This document shows, one piece after another, positions 60,201 to 64,000 of a stretch of DNA of 64,000 nucleotides. A model generated the notes under the pieces. The model searched no databases and had not been told where the DNA came from. It worked only from the letters and a program-made list of their open reading frames with translations. The stretch is from Lates calcarifer (Eukaryota; Chordata; Actinopteri; Centropomidae). The stretch spans positions 19,087,504 to 19,151,503 of the forward strand of contig NC_066847.1 of assembly GCF_001640805.2 (NCBI RefSeq), written 5' to 3'. Both the position numbers and the translations under genes were made by a program. Numbering within the stretch: position 1 is the first letter of the stretch; the number at the start of each line of letters is the position of its first letter.

Positions 60201-62160
60201 CTATTGCTTCAATACATGACAATGTTACCCTGAGTGTCAGCTTCTGTCGTATTTCTTCTGCAATACCTGACTTGTCTTTGTCGTAGGTTACCAGCTAACC
60301 TCAGCAGAGTGCTTTGACCTACGGAGCGGCCGGGTGGTTGTGGATCAGTACTGCCATTATTACCCAGAGAACGTCAAACCTAAACCCAAACTCCAGGAGT
60401 GCAACATGGAGCCCTGCCTGGCCAGGTTAGAGAGCAGACCACTAGTGGGATTAAACTGGACAAAAACACTTGATTTTAAGTGCAGATATTTATGTTAATG
60501 ACCCTAAATGAGCCTAATTTCCTTGATTAATTCTACCTTTTAGTGATGGCTACAAGCAAATTATGCCATATGACCTCTACCACCCTCTGCCCCGGTATGT
60601 ACTCAACGACTGTGACACACAATACAAATTCCAACAGGCCAACAGTCTGCATCAGTCTCTTCACGACCCGTAACCTTTTACAACATCAGGTGGGAGAGCA
60701 GTCCCTGGACCGCCTGCTCCACCTCCTGCGGCGGGGGTATCCAGAGTCGCTCTGTGTCCTGTGTGGAGGAGGACATGCAGGGAACCATCACCGCCACTGA
60801 GGAGTGGAAGTGTCTGTACTCCCCAAAGACAGCCATCCTGCAGCCCTGCAACACCTTCGACTGCCCCACCTGGCTGGCACAGGAGTGGTCACCTGTAGGT
60901 GCTCTTTGTTACTCTGTTTTAGAGCATTCTAATGTTTTTCTCTTCCCTTGCTTTTGTGAGGTGCTGTAAGGCATCACATGATTGGAAATGCTGAGACAGT
61001 TCAACTAAAAAAAATCTAGTAACCAAATGTAAAGAGATGTTTCTTTGTGTTCTGTGGCTGCTACCACCTGGGAAGTCAAATATTAGCAAATGGTTCATTT
61101 GTCTTTGTAGTCTGCAGGTCGTTACAGTGGGTCTTAATTAACCCTTGAGGTTAGAATAAATAAGAAAACCATGATTCATTTTCTCACGGGGGAAACAAAA
61201 ATACACTCAGTAGACAGTCTGACTTGTGATTCTGTCACCTCTCTCATCAAGCAGTTAAGAGTTAAAGTTAAGAGGTGCACCTACTGAGTGTCCTTCACCA
61301 CCCTTGCCCTTGAACACACCATCCAAAACAAACAAAGGTTTAATAAAAACCCTAAAGTCAGCAGCACACATGAAGTTCTTTAACTTACTGCGTGCCATTC
61401 ACATCCAGGCTATTAAGATGAAGCGACTGGATCAATCTGACCATCCTGATTAGCTGACTTAACTGACAGAGTTGCCACCACATTGATTGTAAATGCCTCA
61501 GTTGACTTTCTAATGGGGATTTTTCAACCTCACCACTCACACAGGCACAAGTTGAGGCCCAGGGAGTCAGATTTGTAGCCTTTTAAAAACCTGGGATGCT
61601 GTTTACCTAGCACATTCCTTCTATGCCTTTAAATGCTTGTTTTGGCAGAAGATAGACAAAGTTCACTCCTGAGCAGAGAGCTTTGGAAGGTCTCTTTCTT
61701 TACTCCCCTTGAGTCAGAAGCTAAGGCTTTAAAGAGATGTGGTTATAGGAACAGAGCTCAAGATGTTAGCCTGTCTGTGTGACAATTATTATCAGTCGAT
61801 CAGTTATTCATAGATTATATCTGCTGTCATCACTAGTGCACGGTGACCTGCGGTCAGGGTCTGCGCTACAGGGTGGTGTTATGCATCGATCACCGGGGAC
61901 TCCACGCTGGAGGCTGCAACCCCACCACCAAACCTCACATCAAGGAGGAGTGCCTGGCGACTGTGCCCTGCTACAAGTCCATAGGTTAGCTGTGTTTTAT
62001 TTTTTTTGTCATGTTTTGACCTCCAAACTAGTACTTGTTTGTAATTTCTTCTTTTCTGGGTCATTTGCTCTATAGATACACTCCCAGTTGAGGCAAAACC
62101 TGTGTGGCATAAGCAGGCCATAGAGCTGGAGGAAGAGATCACTGTAACTGAAGAACCAAC
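45149..62160 (+). CDS. adamtsl1: ADAMTS-like protein 1 (punctin-1), 5' part, 13 exons
   Basis: Thirteen exons (45149-45202, 48474-48601, 54066-54111, 54502-54738, 56108-56234, 56737-56811, 57932-58089, 59926-60037, 60287-60425, 60544-60594, 60690-60894, 61837-61984, 62076-62160) join into 521 codons plus 2 nt with no stop. Layout by residue: signal peptide about 1-18; TSR1 about 33-80; cysteine-rich module about 77-160; spacer about 160-290; TSR2 from W298; TSR3 from W377; TSR4 from W437. The family is ADAMTS-like: it has ADAMTS ancillary domains but no protease, and acts in the extracellular matrix. Identity rests on near-identity to remembered human ADAMTSL1, for example [19 protein letters not shown], the exon-10 [17 protein letters not shown] segment and [21 protein letters not shown]. 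Human long ADAMTSL1 is about 1760 residues, so roughly the first 30% is present. The gene is cut by the window edge. The close paralogue adamtsl3 is less likely. Confidence 0.95.
45203..48473 (+). other. adamtsl1 intron 1 (3271 nt)
   Basis: It runs from donor gtacag to acceptor tag. Open frames here (for example 46853-47302) show no splice or family support. A short perfect hairpin with 8-bp arms and 4-nt loop is at 45856-45875. Nothing else is definable. Confidence 0.7.
48474..48601 (+). CDS. adamtsl1: adamtsl1 exon 2, start of TSR1
   Basis: The exon has 42 codons plus 2 nt, residues 19-60 and most of K61. It reads [19 protein letters not shown], then [19 protein letters not shown] and CLSSK. 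W33, W36 and W39 form the WxxWxxW C-mannosylation motif, and CSRTCGG (T45) is a consensus O-fucose site; both modifications are known for punctin-1 TSRs. The acceptor is a pyrimidine-rich stretch ending in tag, and the donor is gtaagg. It has the same boundaries and phase as the human exon. Confidence 0.96.
48782..48841 (+). mobile_element. fragment of the 40394 repeat family in adamtsl1 intron 2
   Basis: Text tgctaacacactaggttaag, then atggtgaacctggtaatca, matches the GCTAACACGCTAAACTAAG-ATGGTGAACATGG portion of the consensus. Confidence 0.55.
53527..53670 (+). mobile_element. fragment of the 40394 repeat family in adamtsl1 intron 2
   Basis: Text tactaacgcgctaaactaag, then atggtgaccatggtatatat, then cataccTGCTAAACAGCA and ctaaatacagcctcaca follows the same consensus, 3' portion. 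Confidence 0.65.
54066..54111 (+). CDS. adamtsl1: adamtsl1 exon 3, end of TSR1
   Basis: This is a 46-nt exon whose first base completes K61. It encodes [15 protein letters not shown] (residues 62-76), the last strand of TSR1. The acceptor is ttccttctgcag and the donor gtaagt. The human equivalent is SCEGRNIRYRTCSNV. It sits at the end of the largest intron of the visible coding region (5464 nt). Confidence 0.95.
54112..54501 (+). other. adamtsl1 intron 3 (390 nt)
   Basis: Ordinary intronic sequence; nothing definable. Confidence 0.75.
54502..54738 (+). CDS. adamtsl1: adamtsl1 exon 4, ADAMTS cysteine-rich module
   Basis: The exon has 79 codons, residues 77-155, and both ends fall on codon boundaries. 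It carries the ADAMTS cysteine-rich signatures [27 protein letters not shown] and [19 protein letters not shown], then [10 protein letters not shown]. One possible N-glycosylation sequon, NGS, is at N123. The acceptor is tgttaccctcag and the donor gtagga. This module packs against the spacer in ADAMTS proteins. Conservation with human is very high, so the reading frame is not in doubt. Confidence 0.97.
54739..56107 (+). other. adamtsl1 intron 4 (1369 nt)
   Basis: AT-rich. A frame at 54909-55139 is open but has no support as an exon. Nothing else is definable. Confidence 0.7.
56108..56234 (+). CDS. adamtsl1: adamtsl1 exon 5, cysteine-rich to spacer junction
   Basis: The exon has 42 codons plus 1 nt, residues 156-197. 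It reads [20 protein letters not shown] followed by [12 protein letters not shown], the invariant ADAMTS/ADAMTSL segment that leads into the spacer. The acceptor follows a T-rich tract (tttgcgttacag) and the donor is gtaaag. In human the matching text is [20 protein letters not shown]. Confidence 0.96.
56235..56736 (+). other. adamtsl1 intron 5 (502 nt)
   Basis: Its donor is gtaaag and its acceptor ends in aag. Nothing else is definable. Confidence 0.7.
56737..56811 (+). CDS. adamtsl1: adamtsl1 exon 6, spacer
   Basis: This is a 75-nt exon, with 2 nt completing T198, then 24 codons, then 1 nt of Y223. It encodes [20 protein letters not shown] followed by PDHL, the first beta strands of the spacer. 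The acceptor ends in aag rather than cag or tag (gtttgtctcactcaag). The donor is gtaagt. Phase is kept on both sides. Confidence 0.94.
56812..57931 (+). other. adamtsl1 intron 6 (1120 nt)
   Basis: No repeat family or coding signal is recognised. Confidence 0.7.
57932..58089 (+). CDS. adamtsl1: adamtsl1 exon 7, spacer
   Basis: The exon has 158 nt: 2 nt completing Y223, then 52 codons to K275. It contains [20 protein letters not shown], then [20 protein letters not shown] and [12 protein letters not shown]. The sequon NTT at N248 is a likely N-glycosylation site, at the place where human has NSS. The acceptor is tttcctttttag and the donor gtaagt. Confidence 0.95.
58090..59925 (+). other. adamtsl1 intron 7 (1836 nt)
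   Basis: It contains a T run at about 58879-58896 and a short (CA)n at about 58944-58955. Nothing else is definable. Confidence 0.7.
59926..60037 (+). CDS. adamtsl1: adamtsl1 exon 8, end of spacer and start of TSR2
   Basis: The exon has 37 codons plus 1 nt, residues 276-312. It starts [20 protein letters not shown] and continues [21 protein letters not shown]2 starts about W298, and CSVTC (T309) fits the O-fucose consensus CxxS/TC. The acceptor is ggtctctgtag and the donor gtaggc. Confidence 0.95.
60142..60177 (+). repeat. perfect 16-bp hairpin in adamtsl1 intron 8
   Basis: The arms are GTTTTCCTCTTTTTCA (60142-60157) and TGAAAAAGAGGAAAAC (60162-60177), separated by the 4-nt loop TATC. They are perfect reverse complements. 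The hairpin lies near the middle of a 249-nt intron (60038-60286), 104 nt from the donor and 109 nt from the acceptor. Confidence 0.9.
60287..60425 (+). CDS. adamtsl1: adamtsl1 exon 9, TSR2
   Basis: The exon has 139 nt: 2 nt completing G313, then 45 codons, then 2 nt of S359. It encodes [20 protein letters not shown], then [20 protein letters not shown] and EPCLA. These complete the TSR2 cysteine set. The acceptor is tgtctttgtcgtag and the donor is gttaga, a poor match to consensus. The donor is supported by exact phase and by homology to human ADAMTSL1 at this junction. Confidence 0.93.
60544..60594 (+). CDS. adamtsl1: adamtsl1 exon 10, 51-nt in-frame segment
   Basis: The exon has 51 nt: 1 nt completing S359, then [16 protein letters not shown], then 2 nt of R376. 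It forms the linker between TSR2 and TSR3. Length is a multiple of three and both flanking introns have the same phase, so skipping would leave the frame intact and give CLARWES. The acceptor is ctaccttttag and the donor gtatgt. The peptide is almost unchanged from human ADAMTSL1 and clearly different from the ADAMTSL3 counterpart as I remember it. Confidence 0.93.
60690..60894 (+). CDS. adamtsl1: adamtsl1 exon 11, TSR3
   Basis: The exon has 205 nt: 1 nt completing R376, then 68 codons to P444. It encodes [60 protein letters not shown] and [11 protein letters not shown]3 starts at W377 and TSR4 at W437. CSTSC is a possible O-fucose site (S388). The acceptor is acaacatcag and the donor gtaggt. 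The preceding intron is only 95 nt. Confidence 0.96.
60895..61836 (+). other. adamtsl1 intron 11 (942 nt)
   Basis: It lies between the exons that share TSR4. Nothing definable is seen. Its neighbours, introns 9, 10 and 12, are only 118, 95 and 91 nt. Confidence 0.7.
61837..61984 (+). CDS. adamtsl1: adamtsl1 exon 12, TSR4
   Basis: The exon has 49 codons plus 1 nt, residues 445-493. It starts [20 protein letters not shown], continues [20 protein letters not shown] and ends ATVPCYKSI. This completes TSR4. The acceptor is ctgtcatcactag and the donor is gttagc, a weak match fixed by phase. The human match is [20 protein letters not shown], identical over these 20 residues. Confidence 0.95.
62076..62160 (+). 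CDS. adamtsl1: adamtsl1 exon 13, linker after TSR4 (last exon in window)
   Basis: The exon has 85 nt: 2 nt completing D494, then 27 codons, then 2 nt of a Thr codon. It reads [20 protein letters not shown] then ITVTEEP. Human has LPVEAKLPWFKQAQELEEG here. The acceptor is tgctctatag and the donor gtaagt. The next human exon encodes another TSR (PEAWSACTVTCG); I do not find it before the window ends, so the gene continues to the right. Confidence 0.93.
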
Positions 62161-64000
62161 GTAAGTACCAACCATATACATAACTTGTGTGTGCATGAAA
62201 AAAAAGGATGCTGATGAGATCTCATTGGTTTCATCTCTTTTTGTTGCTTCATACCAGTAAGAAGAAACTACACATCATGTGTCTACTACCTCCCTTTCTC
62301 CCAGTTTTGCAGTTTTTCTGAATCCTAATGTCTCTGTCACCCAGATCACACAGCCTGTTTGGAACCTCAGTTTTCTGTCAGAGATGAATGTTCTGTTGAA
62401 ACCATCACTGGTGCAGGGGGCCTTGCTGTAAATTAGTTGGGAGGACGCAACTGCTAAAGCTATACAAGGCTCTTAAGGTTCACAACCCAGAAAAATCAGG
62501 AAAAATTTACAGCATTCATTTCCCCTTTTAAAGAATTACTGTCACTCTGCAGGGGTAAAGGAGCAAAAGTCAGGTCCCAGATATGCAGTTTTAACAACAG
62601 TTTTCACAGTCCAGAGCTTAAGATTTACCTGGAGGCGAAATTGAAGCAGACAGGGCCCCGGTGCTGCCAAGAAAACCGCCACTGTATCATGGGTGTGTTC
62701 ATGTCAACTGCCATTTTCGTCAACTTGATGTCATAATGTACAGCTGTAGCCCCTATTTTTTATGACACTTTTCAAAATATGCACCAGTTTGTGTGCATGT
62801 CTCTTTTCACACCTGTGCATATCAAACAGTTGTCGGGCATGATGGCAGAACAGTCTTGTCAAGACAAGAAGAGAAGAATTCACTGCTTTACATAGCTGTT
62901 TAATGCTGTAATACAATGAACGTGTCCATTGTCAGTTATGAGTAATGAGTTCGCTGTATTAGGTTATTTAAGGTAAAAGGGGAAATGAATGTGAAAGAGA
63001 AAAAAATCTTTTTGGAAACCATCAGACTGTTCAGTCACTAGCTACCAGCATTACCTCAGCAAGCCCTCAGATGTTCCAGATGTTCTTGTCCCACATATCA
63101 ATTGACTAATAAAGGCTGTCCTCTGAAGATGGACAATGTTTGGACTCTACCCAGTGTCTTGCATGACTTGTATTAGCGACCATGTTAGCCAGTTCACAAC
63201 ATCTGTTGCTTTGACTTATCTTTGGAGCAAGAGAGCGGGAGAGAGAGAGAGAGAGAAACGCCAAAACATATGATTTTGCTCTAATGCGAAAAAAAAGCAT
63301 GTCTTTCCTCCAAAAGCACATAAATATCTGTGTATAATATGCAGTCATTCACAAGCCAACAACAATATCTGCCTACCATATGGGGCCAGGTTACGGATGT
63401 GAGAGGAAGGAGAAGGAAATTCCTGTGTTAGACTTATTGCACCTCCATTGCCAGGCCTTATGCCTGCCCTGAACCACCACTGTGCAACTGCTTGAAAAAT
63501 TAAACCCATATATGTTCCCCAACTTGGCCAAAAGTTTTTTTTCCACCTTGCCACTACCATGAGTAAATAAAATATTTCCAATGATGGAAATTTAATTGAT
63601 ATGATTAGAATGGGGCTTTGGCGGATATTACAAAAATGTGTTGTTTCCTTCCATGAATGAAATCAAGATTGTTTTTGAACTGACAGATGTACTTTAACTA
63701 CGCATGAAGATAAACATTTCTGTGGGTTCGCTTGTTGACTTTGTTGTCCCTGTTCCAAGGTCTAACTGCCGGTGATTCATTTGTTTGTCCAAAACACAAT
63801 GAGTCCTTGAGTTCTCATAAAGAGCCAAGTTTGCTGTAATTATGAGCTCTTTATTGAGGCATCTTATAAAACAGCAGGGTACGCTTGTGTTGTGGTCAGA
63901 CTGCTCAACCGAGGAAGAATGCTGCACACTGGTGCAGACTGCCATGCCAGTGGTACCTTTATTAGATACATGTACACTGAGAGCATGTTGTAGAAAACTG
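62161..64000 (+). other. adamtsl1 intron 13, cut by window edge
   Basis: It begins with donor gtaagt. I looked for the next TSR exon (a Trp motif followed by a CxxTCG motif) and did not find it. A short (GA)n is at about 63239-63257. The last 50 nt include cctttattagatacatgta, which faintly recalls a fish repeat end. Confidence 0.7.

Noticed and set aside
45149..62160. Assignment to adamtsl3
   Set aside because: The [10 protein letters not shown] junction, the exon-10 linker and the TSR4 sequence match ADAMTSL1 better than remembered ADAMTSL3.
62161..64000. Search for the next adamtsl1 TSR exon
   Set aside because: No Trp-rich motif followed by a CxxTCG motif with splice sites is present. 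The exon must lie outside the window.
1..64000. CRISPR arrays, operons, tRNA or rRNA genes, intact transposase or viral genes
   Set aside because: No spaced direct repeats, no cloverleaf or rRNA text recognised by eye, and no long retroviral or transposase frames. The sequence is vertebrate nuclear DNA.

Overview
The window looks like teleost fish nuclear DNA, probably from a percomorph-type genome. It is AT-leaning with abundant (CA)n/(GT)n microsatellites, it carries several interspersed repeat families that I recognise from fish genomes, and its single confident gene has vertebrate GT-AG introns. I see no bacterial, phage or plasmid features.

The confident gene is the 5' third of an ADAMTSL1 (punctin-1) orthologue on the + strand. 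Thirteen coding exons between 45149 and 62160 join in one uninterrupted frame of 521 codons plus 2 nt. In order they encode a short signal peptide, a first thrombospondin type-1 repeat (TSR), the ADAMTS cysteine-rich and spacer modules, and TSRs 2 to 4. The gene runs off the right edge: exon 13 ends at a good donor site, and no further TSR exon is visible before 64000. Every exon junction is phase-compatible with the next. The protein matches human ADAMTSL1 better than ADAMTSL3, for example in the exon-10 segment and the CIDHRG region. The protein has no metalloprotease domain; it is a secreted extracellular-matrix glycoprotein.

The left 45 kb is mostly non-coding. It holds one well-formed exon-like segment at 20964-21080 (39 codons, open in one frame, with good splice sites). 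Its phase would let it splice in frame to ADAMTSL1 exon 2, so it may be a remote alternative 5' exon of the same gene. Two weaker exon-like segments (14303-14380 and 36639-36731) and an unassigned reverse-strand open frame (29743-30081) are also recorded. The rest is microsatellites, homopolymer tracts, MITE-like elements with terminal inverted repeats, fragments of fish interspersed repeats, and stretches where I see nothing definable. The likely promoter and 5' UTR of the signal-peptide transcript lie about 44.7-45.15 kb, within a cluster of (CA)n tracts.

All calls come from reading the sequence and from remembered protein families. No alignment or database search was run.
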